From the NCBI GenBank assembly GCA_964528425.1, contig CAZGTD010000061.1:1-5477 (forward strand): DNA of 5,477 bases, in the 5' to 3' direction. Below the pieces are notes generated by a model, which was given only the letters and a program-made list of their open reading frames with translations, had not been told where the DNA came from and searched no databases. Numbering within the stretch: position 1 is the first letter of the stretch; each line of letters starts with the position of its first letter. This stretch comes from UBA3263 sp964528425. GTDB lineage: Bacteria > Bacteroidota > Bacteroidia > Bacteroidales > Muribaculaceae. A program made the position numbers and the translations under genes. This document shows positions 1 to 5,446 of the stretch, in pieces.

Positions 1-153
1 GGGTCGTCGGGCTTCGTTTCGGCCTTCAATACCGACTTCCACGCCCTGGTCGAACTCCTTGACCGAGCCGACGATGCCTCGCTATTGGCCGCCGGCGAAA
101 CCCTTTTGAACCTGCCGCTTGACTCCCTCGGATCTTCACGAACCAATAAATAA
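1..153 (+). CDS. C-terminal end of an unidentified protein (partial)
   Basis: Frame 1 is open from the window edge to TAA at 151-153 and gives 50 residues beginning GSSGFVSAFNTDFHALVELL. Codons are GC-rich at the third position, like the next two genes, which supports real coding. The visible part is probably helical (DFHALVELLDRADDASLLAAGETLL) and ends in a short polar tail. I do not recognise the family. It has no cysteine and no evident metal-binding motif, and the start lies outside the window. Its stop is only 20 bp before the ridA start with no terminator between, so the two are probably co-transcribed. Confidence 0.7.
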   Translation, partial: GSSGFVSAFNTDFHALVELLDRADDASLLAAGETLLNLPLDSLGSSRTNK

Positions 154-173
154 AAAATATCAACTCAACCAAA

Positions 174-551
174 ATGAAACAAGTAATCGCAACAACCAAC
201 GCCCCCGGCGCCATCGGTCCCTACAGCCAGGCTATCGATGCCGGCCAGTTCGTTTTCGTTTCCGGCCAGATTCCCGTTAACCCCCAAACCGGCGAAATTC
301 CCGAAGGCATCACCGCTCAGGCCCGCCAGAGCCTGGCAAACGTAAAAGCCGTGCTTGCAGCCGCCGGCCTCACAATGGACAACGTTGTTAAAACAACCGT
401 GTTCCTGGCCGACATGAGCCTCTTCGTTCCCATGAACGAAGTCTATGCCGAAGCTTTCGCAGCCCCCTACCCCGCCCGTTCGGCCGTGGCCGTTAAGGAA
501 CTCCCCAAGCAGGTTCTGCTCGAAGTTGAAGTTATAGCCGCCAAGAACTAA
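174..551 (+). CDS. ridA: RidA family 2-iminobutanoate/2-iminopropanoate deaminase
   Basis: This is a 125-residue protein, the normal length for the RidA/YjgF/YER057c family. The family hydrolyses reactive enamines/imines released by PLP enzymes such as threonine dehydratase, and so protects other PLP enzymes in the cytoplasm; it usually acts as a homotrimer. Visible signatures are GPYSQAI at 15-21 (Tyr17), VFVSGQIPVNPQTGEI at 27-42, the NVKAVLAAAGLTMDNVVKTT helix-strand region at 56-75, and the C-terminal PARSAVAVKELPKQVLLEVE block from residue 100. Arg102 corresponds to the substrate-carboxylate arginine (Arg105 in E. coli RidA) and Glu117 to the glutamate thought to place the water. E. coli Cys107 is replaced here by Ala104, which is common outside enterobacteria. 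The ATG follows an A-rich leader without Shine-Dalgarno, as usual in Bacteroidota. It sits 20 bp after the preceding gene and 65 bp before the rubrerythrin gene. Confidence 0.95.
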   Translation: MKQVIATTNAPGAIGPYSQAIDAGQFVFVSGQIPVNPQTGEIPEGITAQARQSLANVKAVLAAAGLTMDNVVKTTVFLADMSLFVPMNEVYAEAFAAPYPARSAVAVKELPKQVLLEVEVIAAKN

Positions 552-616
552 AATTCCCCGCCGGGCGTTATAAATAAGTATTATTATCCCCTTAAACCAA
601 AATAAAAAAACTGATT

Positions 617-1171
617 ATGAAAAAGAAATTTATCTGCACCGTTTGCGGCTACATCCACGAAGGCGATGAAGCTCCCGAAAAGTGCCCCCTTTGCGGCGCT
701 CCCAAATCAAAGTTCGAAGAAGTTAAAGATGAAGCCGAACTCAACTTCGTGACCGAACACGTTATCGGTGTTGCCAAAGATGGCGCCGACGAAGAAATGA
801 TCAAAGACCTCAACAACCACTTCCTGGGCGAATGCACCGAGGTTGGCATGTATCTGGCAATGTCGCGCCAGGCCGACCGCGAAGGCTACACCGAAGTTGC
901 CGAAGCCTTCAAGCGCTACGCTTTTGAAGAAGCCGAACACGCTGCCAAATTTGCCGAACTCCTCGGCGACGTTGTTTGGGACACCAAAACCAACCTCGAA
1001 AAACGCATGCACGCCGAAGCCGGTGCCAACGCCGACAAGATGCGCATTGCCGCCAACGCAAAAAAAGCCGGTCTCGATGCTATCCACGACACCGTTCACG
1101 AAATGGCTAAAGACGAAGCTCGCCATGGCCGCGGCTTTGCCGGCCTCTATAACCGCTACTTCAAAAAATAA
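617..1171 (+). CDS. rbr: Reverse-type rubrerythrin (rubredoxin-ferritin-like diiron peroxidase)
   Basis: 184 residues. The N-terminal rubredoxin-like Fe(SCys)4 domain has Cys7, Cys10, Cys23 and Cys26 (CTVCGY...CPLCGAP). From about residue 60 a ferritin-like four-helix bundle follows. Likely diiron ligands are Glu72 in the GECTEVGMY helix, Glu105 and His108 in EEAEH, Glu134 in the MHAEAGAN helix, and Glu167 and His170 in DEARHG. Classical rubrerythrins carry rubredoxin at the C-terminus; here the order is inverted, as in the reverse rubrerythrin (NADH peroxidase system) of Clostridium. The family reduces hydrogen peroxide to water in the cytoplasm of anaerobes, taking electrons from an NAD(P)H-rubredoxin reductase; no reductase gene is in this window. 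The ATG follows an A-rich stretch. No clear TAnnTTTG promoter was found in the 65-bp gap after ridA, so read-through from ridA is possible, though the gap is long enough for its own promoter. A strong terminator follows the stop. The rbr symbol is the general family name. Confidence 0.93.
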   Translation: MKKKFICTVCGYIHEGDEAPEKCPLCGAPKSKFEEVKDEAELNFVTEHVIGVAKDGADEEMIKDLNNHFLGECTEVGMYLAMSRQADREGYTEVAEAFKRYAFEEAEHAAKFAELLGDVVWDTKTNLEKRMHAEAGANADKMRIAANAKKAGLDAIHDTVHEMAKDEARHGRGFAGLYNRYFKK

Positions 1172-1192
1172 TCCATCTCCCCATCAAAACCC

Positions 1193-1225
1193 AAGCCGGA
1201 CCCCACCAGGTCCGGCTTAATTTTT
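1193..1225 (+). terminator. Rho-independent terminator after rubrerythrin
   Basis: Perfect 10-bp stem AAGCCGGACC (1193-1202) with GGTCCGGCTT (1209-1218), loop CCACCA, followed by AA and a run of five T at 1221-1225. It lies 22 bp after the rubrerythrin stop and ends the plus-strand block. Confidence 0.9.
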
Positions 1226-1239
1226 GCGACCAACCGGGG

Positions 1240-1260
1240 GCGACGGCAGCTTGCCGTCGC
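1240..1260 (+). repeat. Hairpin repeat, left copy
   Basis: Near-palindrome with arms GCGACGGCA (1240-1248) and TGCCGTCGC (1252-1260), a perfect 9-bp stem with loop GCT, preceded by CCGGGG. It has no T-tract, so it is not a normal terminator. A related copy with 18 of 21 identical bases lies at 5426-5446 on the far side of the minus-strand block. The loop asymmetry (GGCAGCTTGCC on the plus strand in both) shows that they share one orientation. Probably a dispersed short palindromic (REP-like) intergenic element; its function is unknown. Confidence 0.7.
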
Positions 1261-1277
1261 TACGCACCCGCTCAAAT

Positions 1278-1312
1278 AAAAAAATATCCCTTTCCGCTCG
1301 ATGCGGAAAGGG
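1278..1312 (-). terminator. Rho-independent terminator of the 810-aa secreted-protein gene
   Basis: Perfect 10-bp stem CCCTTTCCGC (1288-1297) with GCGGAAAGGG (1303-1312), loop of 5 nt. Read on the minus strand it is followed by ATA and seven T (plus-strand A run 1278-1284). It begins 27 bp after the stop of the minus-strand gene and faces the plus-strand rubrerythrin terminator, so the two converging units are insulated from each other. Confidence 0.9.
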
Positions 1313-1339
1313 AAATTTCAAAATATGCAACAAAATGTT

Positions 1340-3772
1340 TTAGCGAACCAGGTGCTTGGCGCCGTTCTGGATATAGAGACCACGAACGGGGTTGGCAACC
1401 TTGCGGCCCATCAGGTCATAAATGGCTTCGCCACCCTTAACTGCATTGATTTCAACAATCGAGGTTGTAGAACCGCTGCCGTCAATTGCCAGGGTCTGAA
1501 CATCCGAGGGAGCCTTACCGGCCTTCTTAGCGATATATTTAACGCTCATTTCTTCGCCGGTAAAGGTCAGCGGGTGAGTGGTGTGGTTATAGGTCCAGCT
1601 GGTATCCACTGCGAGGCGCTTAACCTGCTGCTGAGAGGCCTCGGTAAACACGTTGGTATGGTCGGGATCCTCACCGCCATGACGATAATAGATGTGGGCA
1701 CCTTCTTCAACATTGGTAAACTCAACTACACCGTTTTCAGCAAGTTTGGTTTCAATATGCGAAGGATTATTGGTCTTAGGCTGTGCGATATATTCAATCG
1801 GGTAAACCTGAATTGCACCCTTGTAGTTGCTTATTGCACCCTTAACATTATAGGTGCCGGCTTCTACCTGGTCAATATCAAACTGGTTGTAGAATGTTAC
1901 TTCCTGACCGTTATAATTACCTATATAGGTTTCACCATAAGATTTAGTAGTTGCATCAAATTTCACGTCATTAAGAACCATAACTTCGTTGAGCACATTC
2001 TCATCAAGTACTAAATCATCATAGGTGTTGATTGTGAATTCGCCCTTTTCATCAGGGATATCGCTATGTTGAATGTCAGTAAATTCAGGCAGTCCGTTTC
2101 TAACGGTGTACTTACCACTCCAACCGGCCTCAAGAATTGCACCTTCGCCGTGGTTATGGTTAACATAGAAGAGAGCCCATGCAGTACCGTCGGTAACGTA
2201 GTTATAATTACCATTATCGGAAGCTACTACTACCGGGAAGTTGCCAACATAGGTTTCACCCTCTTTTACAAAACCGGTAGAATCATGCGCATCGGCAAGA
2301 ACTTCAGCCAAAGTAGCATATTTTACATAAACTTTAAACTTATCCGAACCGGCCATCCATTTGCTGGGAACAGCATCCCATGAGGCGGTAATTTCAGTGT
2401 TGCCATGCTTAAGAGCGTAAATAACACCGTTTTCAATCGTAGCCACTTCCTCGTTAGATGAAGTGAAGGTAATGGCAGGAGCATCTTCAGGCAGCTCTAT
2501 AGTAACCATATCGTCTTTGCAAATCATGTAGTCCTTAAATGCATCGGTATCAAACAGCTCCGATCCGTCATCGGCAGACTTCTTTGCATAAGTTACTTCA
2601 ATGGATGAAATTTTAATTACACCAGTCGCCACAGGGACTATAGCAAAAGCAGGGGCACCAATAGCGATAGTAGTGGTTGACTTATATGCATCGCCGATTT
2701 TAGTAGCGCCATCAGTAGAAATACCTGTAGTTAAAGTCTGCGGTTTAAAGGCGGAATCCTTCTTATATACATATACCCCAGAGCCAGGTGAAGAAATATT
2801 GATTTTTATACTGGAAATAATATAATTAGGATTGGTAAAAGTAACAGCGACGCCAGATCCTACACCATTCGAATTACTCGTGTTATATTGCATATCTCCC
2901 GCTGAATAGAAATAATCGGAGGTATACTGGATTTTAGTTTTTTCATCTTCTTTAGTATATAAGGAATAGCTGCTATTGTTACCAAAGAAATCGGTATTAA
3001 GTGTTGCTGTAACAGCGTTAGGATCTTTTACTTCGAGGTCGAATGTTGCAACGTTACTGTAGTATTCCTCATTGCTCTCCGGAATAAATGCAGAGATAGT
3101 AGTTACGCCATCATCCAGAATAGTAATCTCACCATTTCCGCTAATAGTAGCAACAGTTTCGTCCGAGGAAGTATACTGGACAGCAGAAAGAGCATCTTGT
3201 ACGCTACAAGTCAACTGAGCAGAAAAAGATTCACCTAAAGTAGCAGAATAGAGACTTTCCCCATAAGAAAGTGAGACAAACGTACGAGGATCGTCTTCAT
3301 CTTCATATTCAATTTGAATAGACGAAATATAGACAGCACCGCTATTGGGTGTTATTAGAAAATATTTATAACCTTTACCGGTAATATTATGCACTTCCGA
3401 GGTTGCGGAAATCTGATCAACCTTGGTTCCATGATTGGGGGCGTTAGAATAATCAGTGAAAGGCTGATTATCACAATAAATATCTATATTTTTAGCACCT
3501 GACGCAACAGTAATATTAATTGACTTAATTACTTTGTCATCCGGATTTGATGAAGAATACACACAAGACCCCGACTTGCTTGTATTCATTTGAATAGCAT
3601 TACTACCCTTCATCGCATACGCATGATAGGCGATCTTTGTTGTAGCAGAGGTATAATCCTTCTTCGAATAAGAAGATGGGTCACCGAAGGTGCTAATCGT
3701 CAAGGTCTCCGTCTCAGCAAATGCAGGCGAAACTGCTAAGGCTGTTAATAGAGAAAGTAAAAACTTTTTCAT
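1340..3772 (-). CDS. Large secreted multidomain beta-sandwich / bacterial Ig-like protein with Bacteroidota C-terminal tail
   Basis: 810 residues. Residues 1-19 form a Sec signal peptide (MKK, hydrophobic LLSLLTALAV, likely cut after AFA). There is no lipobox cysteine, so it is not a lipoprotein. Two beta-sandwich modules (about 23-157 and 256-396) share FGxxSSYS, TKIxY, NTSxS and ISSIxxxY motifs. Each is followed by a BIG2-like Ig domain with YTSSDETVATISGNGEITIL (200-219) and FTSSNEEVATIENGVIYAL (436-454), so a two-domain unit is duplicated. Residues about 487-662 look OB-fold-like (YVTDGTAWALFYVN, TYNVKGAISNYKG). Residues about 668-765 resemble a chitobiase C-terminal / Fn3-associated beta domain (GVVEFTNVEEGAHIYYRHGG). 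The tail (776-810) has YDLMGRKV and GLYIQNGAKHLVR, as in short type-A-like C-terminal sorting domains or gut Bacteroidales secreted proteins. No catalytic motif was recognised; surface adhesion or glycan binding is inference. The start is set by the signal peptide and an A-rich leader (ATTACAAACAAC). Upstream lies the PIN-like gene, 52 bp away; the gene has its own terminator. Confidence 0.9.
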   Translation of the reverse strand: MKKFLLSLLTALAVSPAFAETETLTISTFGDPSSYSKKDYTSATTKIAYHAYAMKGSNAIQMNTSKSGSCVYSSSNPDDKVIKSINITVASGAKNIDIYCDNQPFTDYSNAPNHGTKVDQISATSEVHNITGKGYKYFLITPNSGAVYISSIQIEYEDEDDPRTFVSLSYGESLYSATLGESFSAQLTCSVQDALSAVQYTSSDETVATISGNGEITILDDGVTTISAFIPESNEEYYSNVATFDLEVKDPNAVTATLNTDFFGNNSSYSLYTKEDEKTKIQYTSDYFYSAGDMQYNTSNSNGVGSGVAVTFTNPNYIISSIKINISSPGSGVYVYKKDSAFKPQTLTTGISTDGATKIGDAYKSTTTIAIGAPAFAIVPVATGVIKISSIEVTYAKKSADDGSELFDTDAFKDYMICKDDMVTIELPEDAPAITFTSSNEEVATIENGVIYALKHGNTEITASWDAVPSKWMAGSDKFKVYVKYATLAEVLADAHDSTGFVKEGETYVGNFPVVVASDNGNYNYVTDGTAWALFYVNHNHGEGAILEAGWSGKYTVRNGLPEFTDIQHSDIPDEKGEFTINTYDDLVLDENVLNEVMVLNDVKFDATTKSYGETYIGNYNGQEVTFYNQFDIDQVEAGTYNVKGAISNYKGAIQVYPIEYIAQPKTNNPSHIETKLAENGVVEFTNVEEGAHIYYRHGGEDPDHTNVFTEASQQQVKRLAVDTSWTYNHTTHPLTFTGEEMSVKYIAKKAGKAPSDVQTLAIDGSGSTTSIVEINAVKGGEAIYDLMGRKVANPVRGLYIQNGAKHLVR
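2315..3706 (-). repeat. Internal tandem duplication of a [beta-sandwich + BIG2-like] unit
   Basis: Within the 810-aa protein, residues about 23-252 (3017-3706) and about 256-486 (2315-3007) have the same domain order and nearly the same length. Paired landmarks are FGDPSSYS/FGNNSSYS, TTKIAY/KTKIQY, MNTSKSG/YNTSNSNG, ISSIQIEY/ISSIEVTY and YTSSDETVATI/FTSSNEEVATI. The similarity is clear in protein but not obvious in DNA, so the duplication is old. The limits are approximate, judged by eye. Confidence 0.7.
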
Positions 3773-3824
3773 GTTGTTTGTAATTGAGATTGAATGATTA
3801 TTATTTATATGATTTAATTTATTA
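3773..3824 (-). other. AT-rich 52-bp spacer between PIN-like gene and secreted-protein gene
   Basis: Very AT-rich. No stable hairpin with a T-tract was seen, so transcription from the PIN-like gene is not visibly terminated. No good TAnnTTTG box was found either. The best weak candidate is a TTG in the final codons of the PIN-like gene (near 3833-3836) with only a poor -7 match about 19 nt later. Whether the secreted-protein gene has its own promoter remains open. Confidence 0.4.
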
Positions 3825-4556
3825 TTATGCTATTCCAAGTTCGCTTATGGGTTTGCGAATTAGGTTGATATTGTTGAGAAACTCGATGCCGGTAGCGGCG
3901 CAATCGGCAGTAATCTGGCTTTCGAGCACTTTGAATTTCGAGTCTTTGGTGCAATAATCGCGGTTGTTGCTGCAAATATAGAACACCTTGCGGCTCTTGT
4001 CGGGCCGGGAGTTGGCGCTGCCGGTAACGCAACCCCAAATGCAGCAGTCTTTATATTCCTGTCTGTTATGCGCGGGGGGCGTGCGCGAAATCACGCGGTC
4101 GTGGGCAAACTCCCTAAATTGGTCGTCTTCTTCAACTTCATAGGAGTTACCGACTATCGATTCAAAAATCGCCTTTGACTCGCCGGCAACGTCGAGCGCA
4201 GCAAGGCCGGAAACCGAAGCCGAAAAAGCATCGGGATTGGCGCAACACTCAACTAACGATTGCAATTTTTCAACAACTGCGTCCTGCGAACGCTCGGATT
4301 CGGCAAGAATAACATCGGCATTATCGATAAACTCATTGCGAACGTAGGCGGGTATAACTGAAACAATTTTACCGTTGCGAACGAGCGCTTCAACCAGCCG
4401 AAAATTATCGCTATAGCTCTTACCGTAGCGAACCGCTATGCGCAGGCAATCGAGCAGACCACAACTGTCCCAGAAAACTACCGGGACATCAGCCGGCAAC
4501 GTGGACCATAAATCAGCCAACGTAACCTTTTGACGTGTGGAAATGCTAAGACTCAT
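3825..4556 (-). CDS. PIN-like domain protein (putative ribonuclease, DUF4935-like)
   Basis: 243 residues. A hydrophobic strand ends in an acidic residue, VPVVFWDSCGLLD (Asp30). VIPAYVRNEF follows with Glu75, then EYKDCCIWG with Asp170, and VFYICSNNRDYC with Asp200. This spacing of four acidic residues and the KDxxIW / SNNxxD pattern resemble PIN-like nucleases of the DUF4935 type, which are expected to cut RNA with Mg2+/Mn2+ in the cytoplasm. It is nearly twice the length of a VapC toxin (about 130 aa): an extra helical stretch (about 80-160) sits between Glu75 and Asp170. Usual DTN/DTS after the first Asp is replaced by DSC. There are ten cysteines (32, 37, 104, 105, 171, 172, 176, 195, 202, 219), several beside the acidic residues. 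The start ATG overlaps the stop of the upstream gene by four bases (ATGA, 4553-4556), so translation is likely coupled to it. The fold assignment is by motif only; the biological role (toxin, defence, RNA turnover) is not determined. Confidence 0.75.
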   Translation of the reverse strand: MSLSISTRQKVTLADLWSTLPADVPVVFWDSCGLLDCLRIAVRYGKSYSDNFRLVEALVRNGKIVSVIPAYVRNEFIDNADVILAESERSQDAVVEKLQSLVECCANPDAFSASVSGLAALDVAGESKAIFESIVGNSYEVEEDDQFREFAHDRVISRTPPAHNRQEYKDCCIWGCVTGSANSRPDKSRKVFYICSNNRDYCTKDSKFKVLESQITADCAATGIEFLNNINLIRKPISELGIA

Positions 4557-5215
4557 TCGTTGTCGTTTAAATAGTCAAGCAATGCCAAGCCATATTCGTA
4601 GGCCTGCGTCAGGTTTTCAAATCGCTCGGGAAGGAGCGACGCTTTCCAGCCGCAATCTTCCTGCAACCAGGTAATGAGGTCTTCGGCCGACAAACGGCGT
4701 TCAACAGGCTCATTGCTCATTGACTCCAAAAAGGCAAACCATTTTTGCTCATCAAGAGGGTGAGAAATTGGTGAATCCTGATTGCAGGTCTTGGCCCACG
4801 AAAGCAACTTTTTATAGCAATCGTCGGGCAAAACATCAGCCAGATCAACATTTTCGCCGTCGATATAAACAACATTTTCAGATTTAAGCTCGGGAGCAAC
4901 GAAATGATGAAAGAACGACGACAGCAATACGTTATATTGCGAAATCGAAAGCGAGGTGACTGTTTCGGGAACTATATTGGCAACGCGCAGGCGGCAGCTC
5001 TGAATCACTACCCAAATGGTGGCATCAAAGCTATTAGGCCCGAGCGCACGAAAACACGCCGCCTCATCGGGCTTCAGAAAAATATTGCGAGCGTAGCGTT
5101 CAGAGAGGTCTGATATATAAACGAACTCCTTGGAACGCCGGTCTTTAAGGGCAGCAAGCAGCGAAACCAACTCATGGTGGCTACCTTCAATTATCAGACT
5201 GCCGAATTTTTTCAT
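4553..5215 (-). CDS. Uncharacterised 220-aa partner of the PIN-like protein
   Basis: 220 residues from the ATG at 5215 (MKKFGSLIIEGSHHEL). I do not recognise the family. It is soluble, with no signal peptide or membrane segment. It shows strand-like stretches GSLIIEG, EFVYISDL, DATIWVVIQ, LRVANIVP and NVVYIDGENVDLAD, a middle SISQYNVLLSSFFHHFVAPE segment (89-108), and an acidic, probably helical C-terminus (SAEDLITWLQEDCGW, LTQAYEYGLALLDYLNDNE). An in-frame ATG at 5275 would add 20 residues. I prefer 5215 because the extension is cysteine- and polar-rich and unlike a folded start, MKK is typical, and a small upstream ORF ends exactly on this ATG with an ATGA overlap. The stop overlaps the start of the PIN-like gene in the same way. 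Order and coupling resemble an antitoxin-then-toxin pair, but 220 aa is long for an antitoxin and no DNA-binding motif was recognised. It may be an inhibitor, chaperone or co-effector of the PIN-like protein. Confidence 0.8.
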   Translation of the reverse strand: MKKFGSLIIEGSHHELVSLLAALKDRRSKEFVYISDLSERYARNIFLKPDEAACFRALGPNSFDATIWVVIQSCRLRVANIVPETVTSLSISQYNVLLSSFFHHFVAPELKSENVVYIDGENVDLADVLPDDCYKKLLSWAKTCNQDSPISHPLDEQKWFAFLESMSNEPVERRLSAEDLITWLQEDCGWKASLLPERFENLTQAYEYGLALLDYLNDNE

Positions 5216-5331
5216 AGCGAGGAAGAGAATAGAGGTTGAAAAACACTGTTGGCGTAATGTTTCCGGCCAGCACATACTGCGCGACCAATCAAGCCGTTAA
5301 CGGCATTCCGAACCGAAGCAGAATAAACCAT
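5212..5331 (-). CDS. Possible 39-codon leader ORF upstream of the 220-aa gene
   Basis: ATG at 5331 to TGA at 5212-5214, 39 residues, starting MVYSASVRNAVNGLIGR and ending QPLFSSSL. It is the first ATG after the predicted promoter (about 14-20 nt past the expected start of transcription). Its TGA overlaps the next gene's ATG as ATGA, the same joint used between the next two genes. The peptide is basic and has no recognised family. An open frame of this length arises by chance fairly often, so real coding is uncertain; a leader ORF used only for translational coupling is another option. Confidence 0.35.
   Translation of the reverse strand: MVYSASVRNAVNGLIGRAVCAGRKHYANSVFQPLFSSSL
5293..5304. 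promoter_or_regulatory. 12-bp perfect palindrome GCCGTTAACGGC in the leader of the PIN cassette
   Basis: Fully self-complementary site located about 45 bp downstream of the -7 box and 78 bp before the ATG at 5215. A dimeric repressor could bind there, for example for autoregulation, or it may be chance. No second copy was seen in the window. If the 39-codon leader ORF is real, the site lies inside it. Confidence 0.3.
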
Positions 5332-5350
5332 ACGCAACGTTATTCAACCG

Positions 5351-5381
5351 CAAAGATACAAAATTTCAGCCAAACTGCCAA
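5351..5381 (-). promoter_or_regulatory. Bacteroidota sigma-ABfr-type promoter for the minus-strand cassette
   Basis: On the minus strand, TTG at 5381-5379 is followed by 20 nt and then TATCTTTG at 5358-5351. This matches the Bacteroidota -33 TTG and -7 TAnnTTTG elements with normal spacing. Transcription would start near 5345 and run leftward into the leader ORF, the 220-aa gene and the PIN-like gene. It is the best promoter match I found in the window. Confidence 0.8.
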
Positions 5382-5393
5382 TACCCCCGAAAA

Positions 5394-5410
5394 CTTTTAA
5401 CACTTAAAAG
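5394..5410. promoter_or_regulatory. Inverted repeat upstream of the promoter
   Basis: Arms CTTTTAA (5394-5400) and TTAAAAG (5404-5410) separated by CAC. It lies 12 bp upstream of the -33 element, where an activator or repressor dimer could bind. No T-tract suited to a terminator follows on either strand. The AT-rich sequence makes a chance match possible. Confidence 0.3.
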
Positions 5411-5425
5411 GAGCGGCAGATCGGG

Positions 5426-5446
5426 GTGGCGGCAGCTTGCCGCCGC
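5426..5446 (+). repeat. Hairpin repeat, right copy
   Basis: Arms GTGGCGGCA (5426-5434) and TGCCGCCGC (5438-5446) with loop GCT. Nine pairs form, one of them a G-T wobble. It matches the copy at 1240-1260 at 18 of 21 positions, in the same orientation and also preceded by a CGGG run. One pair differs by a compensatory change (A-T to G-C). It lies outside the promoter of the minus-strand cassette. After it come a GGCCGGCC palindrome (5456-5463) and a G-run to the window edge, where no gene can be called. Confidence 0.7.

Noticed and set aside
26..214. 62-codon minus-strand ORF with a membrane-like stretch
   Set aside because: The hydrophobic run comes from reading the AT-rich ridA leader backwards. 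The ORF overlaps the ridA start and the end of the preceding gene, and has no supporting promoter.
556..566. Short GC-rich inverted repeat after ridA (CCC/GGG arms)
   Set aside because: The stem is only about 3-4 bp and no T-tract follows, so it is not a credible terminator.
707..1126. 139-codon minus-strand ORF opposite rubrerythrin, and a plus-strand ORF at 843-1220 in another frame
   Set aside because: Both are shadows of the rubrerythrin gene, whose Cys4 and ExxH motifs are unmistakable.
1301..2014. 237-codon plus-strand ORF opposite the secreted-protein gene
   Set aside because: It lies wholly antisense to, or in the terminator of, a convincing 810-aa gene with signal peptide and recognisable domains. 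Its product looks like a random Ile/Val/Asn-rich translation.
3973..3980. TATATTTG on the minus strand, a match to the Bacteroidota -7 box, about 200 bp before the secreted-protein start
   Set aside because: It lies inside the PIN-like coding region (FYICS codons), and no TTG is present at the expected -33 distance.
5216..5275. In-frame upstream ATG at 5275 giving a 240-aa version of the partner protein
   Set aside because: The 20 extra residues look unlike a natural N-terminus, and the ATGA overlap with the leader ORF favours 5215. It is not excluded, because both starts lie downstream of the promoter.
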